From: Chryseobacterium gotjawalense
Lineage (GTDB): Bacteria; Bacteroidota; Bacteroidia; Flavobacteriales; Weeksellaceae
NCBI RefSeq assembly: GCF_030012525.1
Contig: NZ_CP124855.1
Coordinates: forward strand, 310,001-374,000
Direction of reading: 5' to 3'
Length of the DNA: 64,000 nucleotides
Within the stretch, counting starts at the first letter, position 1. Every line of letters begins with the position of its first letter. Of this stretch, positions 36,325 through 45,501 are shown one piece after another. Below the pieces are notes generated by a model. That model saw only the letters and a program-made list of their open reading frames with translations. It was not told the origin of the DNA and searched no databases. Both the position numbers and the translations under genes were made by a program.

Positions 36325-39243
36325 ATGCCAAACTTAGAGGGATTAGGGCTACAGAATTTTAGGACTTTCCGAAAAAAAGAAAATCTTGAATTTGCACCCA
36401 TAACATTAATAACGGGTACAAATAATGCAGGAAAAAGTTCTGTTTTCAAAGCAATACAATTCTTGGTTGATAATTTTAAAGATGGAATTGTTACAGAAAC
36501 CTTAGATTTCAAGGCTATGAAACATGAACTTGGAAATCTTGAACGTATCTATAATCGAGTTACAATGGAGGATTTTAAAAAATCAGAGATTCCAGACAGC
36601 CAAAGTATGTATTCTAAACTTTCGGATTTTCATAAAAAAAATAACGACTATCCAAGTGAACTGCCGATTTTTAAAGAAGATGAAGATTTAGTTTTTGCTT
36701 TTCCGATAAAGCTGGGAAATAGTAGAGAAATATCTGCGAATTTGGAGATTAGGTATGAATTGAAACGATTTATACCTAAGAATGGAACTAAAGAAGATCT
36801 AATAATTTCCCACGACATTAAAGATATTGCCATTGTGAAGAATGAAGAATATCTACATTGGTCGAATATTATCGGGTTCAGAGAATATCACGATGAACCT
36901 GGTGATTGGGAGATGTCAACAAGCATTGATTTAAAAAAAATCATTCAACTTATCATAGATACACCTTTTGTAGAAATAAAGGAAGGAATTGAACCTAATA
37001 AAAAAACTGAAAACTATTTTACAATTGATTTATTTAGCAGGATTAAAGAATATAAGGGCGTCTTTTTTGACTTTCCTTTCCTTAAAAAGAAAAAAGATGG
37101 TTATGAAGATTTTACGGAAAAACTTGAAAAAGGAAAAAGTTTATTCTCTGATTATTCTGAAATAACAGAAGATGAAAAGTCAAAATTATCAGCAATAGAA
37201 GAAAAAATTACGACAGACCTTCTTCTAGGGCGTAATAATAGCCAATACAAAATTTTAGAATGTTTCAAAACAAATAATATTATTGGTTTTATGGGTGATG
37301 GGATGGAAAGAGATATAGTAAGTGCTGAGCTAAAAGAAAAGGAACCTGACGAAAAACAGGAAACCAGTGAAAAACAGAATTTGCGAAGTCTTTTTAAAAA
37401 CCCCTTTCAAACAACACCAAATAGTCAACTTTTTACAAACCTATTGGGAGCAATAGAGAAAGATTTTTCAGATATTATACAGAAAAAAATTGATAGTTTA
37501 AATAAAGTTTATTTTTTACCAACTACAAGAGGTAGAAATAGAGAATGGTTTATTGATGAGCAAAATAGTGAAGATATTCAGATTGCAAGAGATTTCTCTG
37601 CTATATATTTAAAAAATCATCCACAAATCGAAAATTTTGTAAACTTCTGGATTGGTAATGGAGAGATTAATGATTTGGATGAAAGTGAAAATGAAAAACA
37701 GGAACAAAAAGGATTGAAAATAGGAAAGAAACTTTCTGTCTTTAGAGATGAAGCAATAGGTTTAACCAAGATTTTTTTAGTCAATTTTGATGGAACGAGA
37801 ACTCCTTTAGTCGATTTAGGATATGGCATATCTCAGTTACTTCCAATTATTATGAAAATAGCGATCATCGCTTATAAACATCAATTACCCCATGAATATG
37901 ATTTTGATAATCGAGATGATTCTCATAGACAAACAATCTATTTTAGCCCTTCAACATTATTAATCGAAGAACCTGAAGCCAATTTACACCCTTCTTTACA
38001 GTCAAAAATGGCTGAAGTATTTATAGATGCTGCTTCTAGGTTCAATATCCAGTTCTTAATAGAAACTCATAGCGAGTATCTAATTTATAAATTTCAAGAA
38101 TATATAGGTCGAAAAATAGTTTCTCCAAACGATGTTAAGATGTATTACTTCAATCATCCTAATGATGTTAGACAAGGAGTGAAAGATGAGTACATTAGTC
38201 ATGTACAGATAGATAAAGATGGTAGTATTGATTATAACAAGTATTTTGGAAAAGGATTTTTTGACGAACAGACTAATTTGAAATTAAGTTTATTGAATAT
38301 TCAAAGAAATCTTTTTGTTGAAGAGTATGAAACAATAAAAGAGGAACTTAAAAAGTCTAATGATACGCTTAAAGACTATGATTCTAAAATTGAGGAACTT
38401 AATCAAGAATTGTCAACTACAACTTCGGGGAAAAGTGAATTAGAGGAACAGCTAAATTTAATTAAAAGAGAGAAGGAGGAAAAAGAGTTAGAATTCCAAG
38501 AACTCCTGGAAAGGCAAGCAGAAAAAATTGATGAATATACAGCCAAGACAGACTATTCAAGATATTTAACTGAAATTGAAAGGATTATAGATAAAACTAA
38601 GATTAACAATTCAAAAACATTAAAATATTTGTCGACAGGTAAATATTTACTAGAAACATTAGATGATGCTGCCGATTTTGCACCTGTTATTATACAATAT
38701 GGTCGAGCAGTTGAATTTGAGATGATAAAATGGATGAATAATTTTAAAAATTCCGTTATTCCTTCAAATAAAACTCTTTGGAGCTTAGATGCCAATTATA
38801 AAAATAAATTAAATACTATTTTTATCAGTTTAGGGTACAGCATGCCAAATCCTCAAATAATTGGTTTTGAAATGGGAACAATTAATGAAAAGAAAATTTG
38901 TTTTTATCATTTAAGGACTTTCACCAACAATAGCTCTACAGATTATAAATTTGGAGAATTAACTCAAATCTTTGAATTATTATACTATATCAGGTCAGAA
39001 AACGATCCTGTTCATAATTACTGTTCGGTTCCCTTAGTGCTGGAATTTTCAAATTATCTGAAGAACATTTTCACAAATTATAATCAAGCGGAAAGACTAT
39101 TTATAAAGTATAGAAACATATTAAATCTGAGAAACTGTGCCGGGCATACTTACAGTGACAATGTATGTTCCAGCGATATTATTGATAAGAATACAGCAGA
39201 GCGTTACGTTGCTAAAGTTGAAGCTATTTTTAGTTGTTTATAG
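36325..39243 (+). CDS. SMC/ABC-type ATPase (DUF3696/AAA_15-like) fused to a HEPN-like domain
   Basis: A 972-residue protein. The start fits an OLD/SMC-type ATPase: GLGLQNFRTFRKKENLEF, Walker A GTNNAGKSS at 31-39, and a late ABC half with LLIEEPEANLHP (Walker B E548-E549) and ETHSEYLI (about 577-584). A coiled coil of about 80 residues follows (about 670-735). The last 240 residues are a helical domain ending with RNCAGH (R936-x4-H941), the RX4-6H pattern of HEPN ribonuclease-type domains. ATPases of this kind act as phage sensors in several abortive-infection systems, with a separate or fused nuclease. The likely model is an ATPase-controlled RNase; no antitoxin or partner gene is adjacent. 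Confidence 0.75.
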   Translation: MPNLEGLGLQNFRTFRKKENLEFAPITLITGTNNAGKSSVFKAIQFLVDNFKDGIVTETLDFKAMKHELGNLERIYNRVTMEDFKKSEIPDSQSMYSKLSDFHKKNNDYPSELPIFKEDEDLVFAFPIKLGNSREISANLEIRYELKRFIPKNGTKEDLIISHDIKDIAIVKNEEYLHWSNIIGFREYHDEPGDWEMSTSIDLKKIIQLIIDTPFVEIKEGIEPNKKTENYFTIDLFSRIKEYKGVFFDFPFLKKKKDGYEDFTEKLEKGKSLFSDYSEITEDEKSKLSAIEEKITTDLLLGRNNSQYKILECFKTNNIIGFMGDGMERDIVSAELKEKEPDEKQETSEKQNLRSLFKNPFQTTPNSQLFTNLLGAIEKDFSDIIQKKIDSLNKVYFLPTTRGRNREWFIDEQNSEDIQIARDFSAIYLKNHPQIENFVNFWIGNGEINDLDESENEKQEQKGLKIGKKLSVFRDEAIGLTKIFLVNFDGTRTPLVDLGYGISQLLPIIMKIAIIAYKHQLPHEYDFDNRDDSHRQTIYFSPSTLLIEEPEANLHPSLQSKMAEVFIDAASRFNIQFLIETHSEYLIYKFQEYIGRKIVSPNDVKMYYFNHPNDVRQGVKDEYISHVQIDKDGSIDYNKYFGKGFFDEQTNLKLSLLNIQRNLFVEEYETIKEELKKSNDTLKDYDSKIEELNQELSTTTSGKSELEEQLNLIKREKEEKELEFQELLERQAEKIDEYTAKTDYSRYLTEIERIIDKTKINNSKTLKYLSTGKYLLETLDDAADFAPVIIQYGRAVEFEMIKWMNNFKNSVIPSNKTLWSLDANYKNKLNTIFISLGYSMPNPQIIGFEMGTINEKKICFYHLRTFTNNSSTDYKFGELTQIFELLYYIRSENDPVHNYCSVPLVLEFSNYLKNIFTNYNQAERLFIKYRNILNLRNCAGHTYSDNVCSSDIIDKNTAERYVAKVEAIFSCL

Positions 39244-39366
39244 TAAAATACTGTAGTACTACCAATGGAATATATCGCTTCTTATTCATGTTTTTTAAAA
39301 GTATAAATCAAGTAAATACATTAGTTATAAGAATTTTACAGTAAAAAGAGAAGTAGATAAGATAAT

Positions 39367-39390
39367 CTCTCAGCAATGATGAGAGTTTTT
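39367..39390 (+). terminator. Possible intrinsic terminator after the ATPase-HEPN gene
   Basis: A 6-bp stem (CTCTCA at 39367-39372 with TGAGAG at 39380-39385) with a 7-base loop is followed by TTTTT at 39386-39390. It lies 124 bases after the stop codon. The stem is short, so confidence is modest. Confidence 0.4.
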
Positions 39391-39922
39391 GAATAACCTT
39401 TTAATCCTCTCGATAAAATATTGTTTGTTTTGGGATTTTTGTTTTGCCGGGAATAACATTTCGAAAATGATTTATAGATTGGATTATTGCATACGGCTTA
39501 AATTTACGATACAGTATTTTGTTTCTAGTGAGTATTAAAATCAAAAAAACTTAAAAAAATCTTTATTGATATTAAAAGTTATCAAATCTAAAGGATACTT
39601 AAAGATGATCATGTTAACATCTATCATTTTTCAACATTCTATTTTTTAGTTAAATAGCTGATTTATTGAAGTTTACGTTTGTGAAGGTATACAATATAAA
39701 TCTTGAAAAATGTTGTATTTTTACAAAACGCAGTATGGAAGGTGCTTATAGGTGAAGAAAACCCGGTCAAAATCTAAAAAAAAAAATGTTGCAGCATGTT
39801 GGAACTGTACCACTTTTGTACACTTTAAGCTCCGTAAACTACCATTAATAAACGTTTTTTTAGATTCTGTATCGGAAAGTAACCAGTGGTAAAAAAAAAT
39901 TAACGGGGCCATCTGCCTACCT

Positions 39923-39961
39923 AAAAAAGAGGTCCGCTAAAAATAGCCAACCTCTTTTTTT
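39923..39961. terminator. Bidirectional intrinsic terminator downstream of the SDR gene
   Basis: An 11-bp perfect stem (AAAAAAGAGGT at 39923-39933 with ACCTCTTTTTT at 39950-39960) encloses a 16-base loop and has T-runs on both strands. It ends transcription of the SDR gene on the minus strand and can also insulate it from the region on the left. Confidence 0.75.
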
Positions 39962-39980
39962 GCAATGATACCGCTGCTTT

Positions 39981-40721
39981 TTACCAAGGAATCCCACCCG
40001 TTTCCGGATTGGTTTCCTCACTGAAAAATTCACCGCTGGGACCTTCCTTATCAATCAAAGCATATTTAATGATTCTGTTCGCAGCAACGCCGACTTCGCC
40101 ACCATTAAAGAAAGAGAAGTCGGTTTTTGTAAGTCCCGGGCAAACCGCATTTACTTTAAAATCCGTCTCCCGTAATTCATACGCCAACTGTACCGTGTAC
40201 ATATTCAAAGCCGCCTTTGATACGGCATATACACCATATTTGGCATAGCTGTAGGCCGGCCATTCCGGGTTAGTCTGTAATGCAAGGGAGCCAACGCTGG
40301 TACTCACGTTAACTATTCTGGGGGCCGGAGATTTTCGCAACAGGTCTATAAACATTTTTGTCACCTCCGCTACGCCTATTATATTGGTTTTCAGTGTATT
40401 AATATATTCCTCATTGGTGGCTTCAAGAACGGTATAGGGAGCATTACCTCCGTTGATGCCTGCATTGTTGATGAGGACATCCAATACCTCTGTCTTTCTG
40501 CCGATTTCTTCACGGGCAGTTTGTACGGATTTTGGATCGGTAACATCGAGTTGTATTGCCTCCATGTGCTTGAATCCTTCTGTTTTTAATCGGTTTACGG
40601 CTTCCCGGCCACCTTCTAAACTGCGGCTTCCCAGGAATACGAAAAAACCTTTTTCTAATAGCGTGCGGGCAGTTTCAAAGCCAATCCCTTTGTTCGCTCC
40701 TGTAATTAATACGGTTTTCAT
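39981..40721 (-). CDS. Short-chain dehydrogenase/reductase (SDR)
   Basis: A 246-residue classical SDR. It has the cofactor motif TGANKGIGFET near residue 7 (TGxxxGxG), NNAG at about 86-89, the active-site Ser in VSTSVGS and the YxxxK pair in YGVYAVSK. The sequence resembles plant and bacterial carbonyl-reductase-like SDRs that prefer NADPH, with the late motif VNAVCPGLTKTDF. The substrate cannot be read from sequence. The Crp/Fnr regulator gene lies 80 bases upstream on the same strand and is its likely regulator or operon partner. Confidence 0.9.
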   Translation of the reverse strand: MKTVLITGANKGIGFETARTLLEKGFFVFLGSRSLEGGREAVNRLKTEGFKHMEAIQLDVTDPKSVQTAREEIGRKTEVLDVLINNAGINGGNAPYTVLEATNEEYINTLKTNIIGVAEVTKMFIDLLRKSPAPRIVNVSTSVGSLALQTNPEWPAYSYAKYGVYAVSKAALNMYTVQLAYELRETDFKVNAVCPGLTKTDFSFFNGGEVGVAANRIIKYALIDKEGPSGEFFSEETNPETGGIPW

Positions 40722-40800
40722 GTTTTTGTACTGTTTAAATTTCTACTACAAAATTGGGGTATTAAAGAGGAGTGTGGTTTACCAAATGGTAAAAAATAAA

Positions 40801-41367
40801 TTATCGGATATTTTTCCGTATTCTGCTGAGCGATTGTTGCGTTACTCCCAGATAGGAGGCGATATTTGACAAAGGAATTCGATTGACGAGCAAGGGGTAA
40901 TTTTCCATAAATTCTAAATACCGTGTGGTAGCATCTTGCGAAATTACCGGGCCTTTCCGCGATTTTTGGTGCATACAGAGTTGTACCATTTTATTTTTAA
41001 TGGGATCCCATCCCGCAATGATAAGGGAGAGTTCTTCCCACTCCTTCCTGGAAAATACAACAAGGCGGCAATCCGTGATGGTTTGAATATACTCGGAAGA
41101 GACCGTGTTTGCTTCAAAGTTGACGTAATCACACACCAAACTGTTTTCATTGATAAAACACCGTGTAATTTCTTCCCCCTTATTATTGTAATAACAACCA
41201 CGAATCACCCCTTCAATTACAAATCCCACCTGCCTTGGAATTTTTCCGGCTTCCGAAAAGTAATCCTCCTTTTTTAATTCCAGTATTTGACCTTTACTGA
41301 CGATAAGCTCAATTTGCTGCTTCGTGAGAGTTCCAAATTTCAGAAAATATGCAATCATTTCTTCCAT
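40801..41367 (-). CDS. Crp/Fnr-family transcriptional regulator
   Basis: A 188-residue protein with an N-terminal cyclic-nucleotide-binding-type beta roll (about 10-115, including PRQVGFVIEGVIRGCYYNNK and GEEITRCFI) and a C-terminal helix-turn-helix (about 160-186, IPLSNIASYLGVTQQSLSRI). It lacks the cysteines of Fnr and the full cAMP-binding signature, like many Bacteroidetes Crp-fold regulators of unknown ligand. It sits just upstream of the SDR gene in the same direction, so it may control that gene and itself. Confidence 0.9.
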   Translation of the reverse strand: MEEMIAYFLKFGTLTKQQIELIVSKGQILELKKEDYFSEAGKIPRQVGFVIEGVIRGCYYNNKGEEITRCFINENSLVCDYVNFEANTVSSEYIQTITDCRLVVFSRKEWEELSLIIAGWDPIKNKMVQLCMHQKSRKGPVISQDATTRYLEFMENYPLLVNRIPLSNIASYLGVTQQSLSRIRKNIR

Positions 41368-41803
41368 TAGGCCAAGTTATAAATAAATCATGAATGAAAA
41401 TACTATTTGTTTAAGAGCAGGATTCATCGCCTGATTTTTAGAATAAAGTCTTGGGCACTTAAGGGGCTACAAGATTCACTGCAGTAAAGTCTCCTTCATG
41501 AGACAGCGGAATTGGAAATAGGAGGAAAACAGCCGTAGTGTCCTCAATGTGATTATGATTATATCAATGCCAAATCGATGTTGAAAGAGCTGAGGATTGA
41601 TTATACCGCACAGAATACGGTGATTTTTGACCTGAAGAAAACACCGGAAAAAGCGACCTTCCGTTTGCAAACGATTATAAAAAGGAAATAAACATGATTA
41701 CCTATAATGGACTGCTTCGCTGCGCTCTCGGTCACGCAGATTTTTAGCTCACAATGCCGGATCCGCCTGCAGAAAATTTTGAAGAAGTTAAAAACAGAAC
41801 AAT
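41368..41803. other. Intergenic region with a decayed gene fragment
   Basis: On the plus strand, 41497-41691 reads as a peptide (HETAELEIGGKQP, TAG at 41536-41538, then CPQCDYDYINAKSMLKELRI and DLKKTPEKATFRLQTIIKRK, stop). The amino-acid composition is protein-like and a stop breaks it, so it may be the end of a decayed gene; the CPQC motif could be a zinc-ribbon half. The rest shows no gene. The promoter of the Crp/Fnr gene must lie near 41370-41420, but I see no exact box. Confidence 0.4.
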
Positions 41804-41832
41804 AAAAAAAGCTTCTTTCGAAGCTTTTTTTT
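41804..41832. terminator. Intrinsic terminator of the cold-shock gene
   Basis: A perfect stem (AAAAAAAGCTTC with GAAGCTTTTTTT around a TTTC loop) lies just after the stop of the minus-strand cold-shock gene. T-runs on both strands make it bidirectional. Confidence 0.85.
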
Positions 41833-41838
41833 ATAGAT

Positions 41839-42273
41839 TTACTTGATTACTTTGATATCTATCGCAGAAAGTCCTTTCGGAGATCTTTCTATTTCAAAGG
41901 AGACCTTGTTGCCTTTCTTTACCAATACTTCGCAATTATTGCTGTGGAAGAAAATGTTTTCTTTGTTTTTGTCTTCGGTAATAAAACCATACCCTTTTTC
42001 ACTTAGAAAGGTAACGATCCCTGATTTAATAGGATTTTCAGCTTCAATGGGTGCTGCACCCAACTGAATATTGCTTACATCAATTTTATTGTCGTTACTT
42101 CTGTCAGGAGGGGTGCTTGTAAATTGCCCGTTGACATCGACGTACATAATCATGTCGTCTAAGCCTTTTCCTTTGTCATTGCTTTCTTTGCGCTCCTCAC
42201 GGCGCATCGCCTTTTCTTTTTGCTTCTGAAGTTTTTTCTTAAAGTTTTCTTTTTTGGAGAAAGAATCCGCCAT
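41839..42273 (-). CDS. Cold-shock-domain protein with a basic N-terminal extension
   Basis: A 144-residue protein. Residues 82-143 form a cold-shock domain (SGIVTFLSEKGYGFITEDK carries RNP1-type KGYGFI, then ENIFFHSNN carries RNP2-type FFH) that binds single-stranded RNA or DNA. The first 30 residues are highly basic and lysine-rich (KKENFKKKLQKQKEKAMRRE), probably adding nucleic-acid affinity; a linker of about 50 residues joins the parts. This layout is common in Bacteroidetes, where such proteins act as RNA chaperones. It has its own terminator and is monocistronic. Confidence 0.9.
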   Translation of the reverse strand: MADSFSKKENFKKKLQKQKEKAMRREERKESNDKGKGLDDMIMYVDVNGQFTSTPPDRSNDNKIDVSNIQLGAAPIEAENPIKSGIVTFLSEKGYGFITEDKNKENIFFHSNNCEVLVKKGNKVSFEIERSPKGLSAIDIKVIK

Positions 42274-42701
42274 ATATTTTGTTTTAAATTTTTAGATTAT
42301 CGGATAAGGTACAAAATAAATTGATACGATGCAATATAAATGCTGAATATTAGATTTTTCAGGGGATGGTCAGTCTGCCGGTTTAGTGCATTAAACTATC
42401 ATGGATAATCGAAAAACCTAATATCCGGTACCGGTAAAAAAATTCTTACTAAAAAAACAAAAGTAATAAGTAGAGGCTTAAAATTATGGTAAATCTAAAA
42501 AAGCGATGAGAGAACCAGTTTACCTTTGAGGAGAAAACATTCCGCAGATTTGAAGGATTGAACAGATTTATTTCATTTTTTAAAAACATCAAAATCTGCC
42601 AGTTCAGTGGGAGCTATATATAAGGAATAAAACTTCTTCCAGCGTGATCCATTAAATTGTATTTGATATCATTGCTGTATCTCCGTAATTAGTTATAAAG
42701 A
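42274..42701. other. Intergenic region without a supported gene
   Basis: About 430 bases between the cold-shock gene and a lipoprotein gene, both on the minus strand. No ORF, repeat or structured RNA could be supported. The right-hand part lies downstream of the lipoprotein gene and the left-hand part should hold the cold-shock promoter and 5' leader; long leaders are typical of cold-shock genes, but I did not identify one. Confidence 0.45.
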
Positions 42702-43253
42702 CTATCTCACCTTTTCGAAAAGAAACAGTTTGCCGCCGGAAAATGCATACCGTTGCATGAGATTCCCTTCCAAAACCATCGTTTTGCCCGTAACATCGAT
42801 GACCGAAATGTAGTTGCTGGAATTGTATTTTAAGTAATTTTCTTTGTTTTTCGTCTGAGGATTTTTACCAAACTCAAATTTGTATTTCACCCAATCTTCT
42901 TTTTCGCTCTGGCAATGTACCGGTTGAAATTTCCCTTTATTAGACTTGAATTCGATGACCTCAAAACCTTCTGTGCATTCGCTTTTGAAATTGTTTGCCG
43001 GATCACTGTCCTGCGCAAACTGTTCGTAGGTTCCGTTGTAAACACCTACCACTTTCCAGGTTCCGTTTAAACGGTCTTCATTTATTTTTCCATCTGCTTT
43101 TTGAACGGCCCAGCTTACGCCTTTTATGGTTCCTTTCACAGCGGAATACCCGATTTTAGCGGTCGTAGTAACGATCTTTGCAGCAGTAGAAACCACGCAG
43201 GAAGTGAGTAGAAGACTTAATAAAAGTACCAGTCCGATTTTAATTGTTTTCAT
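42702..43253 (-). CDS. Lipoprotein, lipocalin-like
   Basis: A 183-residue protein with a lipoprotein signal (MKTIKIGLVLLLSLLLTSC, Cys at residue 19). After a short hydrophobic stretch comes a beta-rich domain beginning LNGTWKVVGVYNGTYEQF and ending MQRYAFSGGKLFLFEK, the look of a lipocalin-like lipoprotein domain. It is probably anchored in the outer membrane. The gene is upstream of nothing on its strand for 400 bases and follows feoB with a 73-base gap, so it may be transcribed alone or from feoAB read-through. Ligand unknown. Confidence 0.75.
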   Translation of the reverse strand: MKTIKIGLVLLLSLLLTSCVVSTAAKIVTTTAKIGYSAVKGTIKGVSWAVQKADGKINEDRLNGTWKVVGVYNGTYEQFAQDSDPANNFKSECTEGFEVIEFKSNKGKFQPVHCQSEKEDWVKYKFEFGKNPQTKNKENYLKYNSSNYISVIDVTGKTMVLEGNLMQRYAFSGGKLFLFEKVR

Positions 43254-43326
43254 AATAGAGGTCTTTATTTGACTGCAATTTACATTAAATTTTGAAGACC
43301 TTCGAAATGAAGCAGTTGGAGTTATT

Positions 43327-45501
43327 CTACGCTAAAAAATGCCAGATTGCCGTGACCACAAAACAAACAGACAATCCATAAATAACGGGCAGAATGGTGG
43401 CTACAAAAGTCCATTTTCTGCTGCCGGTTTCTTTGTAAATGGTATAAATGGTCGTGCTGCAGGGATTGTGCAGCAAACTGAAAAGCATCAGATTAACCGC
43501 GGTAAGCGTTGTCCATCCCCCGGCCTTTAATAAATGGGCGATTTCTGAATCACTTCCTTCAAACATCACGCCTGCTCCAGCCCCTAAGGCAGTGTTTCCA
43601 ATGGTTAAAGTGGTCAGCATTAATATCGTTGGAATCACAATTTCGTTGGCAGGAATCGCTACAATGTAAGCCAGCAGGATCACGCCGTTTAAACCGATAA
43701 ACATTCCGAAAGGGTCTAATCCGGTAATCATCCACAGCGCAATACTTTGATTGCCGACGGTTATATTGGAGATGAGCCAAATTACCGCTCCGGCGGGTGC
43801 CGCAAAAACAACGGCTCTCCATAAGACGATTAAAGTCCGGTCAATTAAAGAAGTGTAAACGGTTTGTAAAACATTCGGAGGTCGGTAAGGCGGAAGTTCT
43901 AAAGTAAAGAATGACGATTCTCCTTTTAATAAAGTTTTTGATAAAAGCCAGGACGTAAAAAAGGTAAAGGCAATTCCCAAAACTGCAATTCCGATGACGG
44001 CCAACATCGAAACGGTGCCCGACCATTGACCCGGAACCAGGACCCCCAGAAAAATGGTTGCAATAATGATCTGAGTAGGCCACCTTCCGTTGCAAAGCGA
44101 AAAATTATTGGTGATAATGGCAATCAGTTTTTCCCGCGGACTGTTGATGATTCTGGTGGCAACAACGCCGGCAGCATTACAGCCAAAACCCATACTCATC
44201 GTTAAAGCCTGTTTGCCATGAGCGCCGGATTTTTTAAAAATACGATCCAGATTGAAGGCAACTCTTGGTAAATAACCGAAGTCTTCCAGCAAAGTGAATA
44301 AGGGAAAGAAAATAGCCATTGGCGGCAACATGACGGCCACGACCCAGGCGGTACCAAGATAAACTCCATCCACCAGAAAACCACTGAGCCACCACGGAAA
44401 GTTCAGGCTGACGGCACCGTTTTTCAGAACCGGATGAATGGTATCTAATAATAAGGATGCCAGCATTTGGGAAGGATAATTAGACCCTACAATGGTAATC
44501 CAGAGAATAACGCCTAACAGTAAAAACATAATAGGAAAGCCCCAGATCCGATGCGTCACAACATGATCAATGGCTCTGTCGACCCGAAACGAACGTTTGG
44601 ACTGATCAGAGGAAACAGAATCTTTAACCAGCTGCGCCGATCGGGCATAAATGCTTTCTACCAGGTCATTTCGATAGGTATCGCCCAGTTCAATCCGTAA
44701 ATTATCAGCGGTTTCTAAAACAGGATTCAAATTCTGCCGGGATATTGCAGCAGAAAGCCGCCCTTCCCTTAATCCGGCAATAATGCTTTCATCATCTTCC
44801 AGTAAGCGGATGGCAAGCCAGTGGGCATTTGGTAAATCGGGATCTAAGTGAGCTAACAGGCTTTCGATTTCAGAAACGGCTTTTCCGCTTTGAGCAGATA
44901 ATGCAAACGAATGGTGTCGAGCTGTTATGAAACTTCCGTTGGCAACCTGTTTAATTGCTGGTAAAAGTGCCGGGATTCCTTCCTTGGAACGCGCACTGGT
45001 TTCCACCACGGGAATACCTAAATCTTTTGATAAAGTTCGTACATCAATTGAGATTTCATGGCGCCGAGCTTCATCCATTAAATTGAGACAAAGTACTGCT
45101 TTATCGGTGATTTGTAAAATTTGTAAAACCAAGCTCAGATTTCTTCGCAAACGGCTTGCATCCACGACCACAACAGTAACGTCGGGCTGCCCGAATAAAA
45201 CAAAATCTCTGGCAACCTCCTCGTCTTCTGAAGTCGATAAAAGCGAATAAGTCCCGGGTAAATCGACGATTTTATAGTGATCGTCCTGATAAGAAAAACT
45301 CCCTTCAGCGCGGACTACCGTTTTGCCGGGCCAGTTTCCGGTATGTTGTTTTAAACCGGTCAATGCATTAAAAACGGTGCTTTTTCCTGTATTGGGATTT
45401 CCAGCCAGTGCAACCGTATAATCTGAATTTCCCGCGGAAAAACCCATTTTCCTGAGTTCCGCAGAAGGATTTAATTCACAGGTATCGCATGCTGTTTTCA
45501 T
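43327..45501 (-). CDS. feoB: Ferrous iron transporter FeoB
   Basis: A 724-residue protein. It starts with a Cys-x2-Cys segment, then the GTPase domain (G1 GNPNTGKST near residues 33-41, G3 DLPGTYSL, G4 NLMDEA), a helical regulatory domain, and a membrane domain with about ten hydrophobic helices including the gate motifs with SMGFGCNAAGVVATR. FeoB imports Fe2+ across the inner membrane, driven or regulated by GTP hydrolysis. It overlaps feoA by four bases (ATGA), so the genes are co-translated. Length and motif order are normal. Confidence 0.97.
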   Translation of the reverse strand: MKTACDTCELNPSAELRKMGFSAGNSDYTVALAGNPNTGKSTVFNALTGLKQHTGNWPGKTVVRAEGSFSYQDDHYKIVDLPGTYSLLSTSEDEEVARDFVLFGQPDVTVVVVDASRLRRNLSLVLQILQITDKAVLCLNLMDEARRHEISIDVRTLSKDLGIPVVETSARSKEGIPALLPAIKQVANGSFITARHHSFALSAQSGKAVSEIESLLAHLDPDLPNAHWLAIRLLEDDESIIAGLREGRLSAAISRQNLNPVLETADNLRIELGDTYRNDLVESIYARSAQLVKDSVSSDQSKRSFRVDRAIDHVVTHRIWGFPIMFLLLGVILWITIVGSNYPSQMLASLLLDTIHPVLKNGAVSLNFPWWLSGFLVDGVYLGTAWVVAVMLPPMAIFFPLFTLLEDFGYLPRVAFNLDRIFKKSGAHGKQALTMSMGFGCNAAGVVATRIINSPREKLIAIITNNFSLCNGRWPTQIIIATIFLGVLVPGQWSGTVSMLAVIGIAVLGIAFTFFTSWLLSKTLLKGESSFFTLELPPYRPPNVLQTVYTSLIDRTLIVLWRAVVFAAPAGAVIWLISNITVGNQSIALWMITGLDPFGMFIGLNGVILLAYIVAIPANEIVIPTILMLTTLTIGNTALGAGAGVMFEGSDSEIAHLLKAGGWTTLTAVNLMLFSLLHNPCSTTIYTIYKETGSRKWTFVATILPVIYGLSVCFVVTAIWHFLA

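Larger units (their letters stand above)
39244..39980. other. Long intergenic region at the end of the accessory block
   Basis: About 740 AT-rich bases between the ATPase-HEPN gene and the SDR gene. It contains a small hairpin (39367-39390), a promoter-like TACGTTTG at 39674-39681 with no recognised gene behind it, and a strong bidirectional terminator at 39923-39961. A 47-codon frame from the GTG at 39752 has CWNC but no further support. This is where I would look for an island boundary; no tRNA or direct repeat was seen. Confidence 0.45.

Noticed and set aside
39752-39895. 47-codon ORF with CWNC between the accessory block and the SDR gene
   Set aside because: It starts with GTG, has low complexity and has no homology that I recognise. 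It is mentioned only in the intergenic entry.
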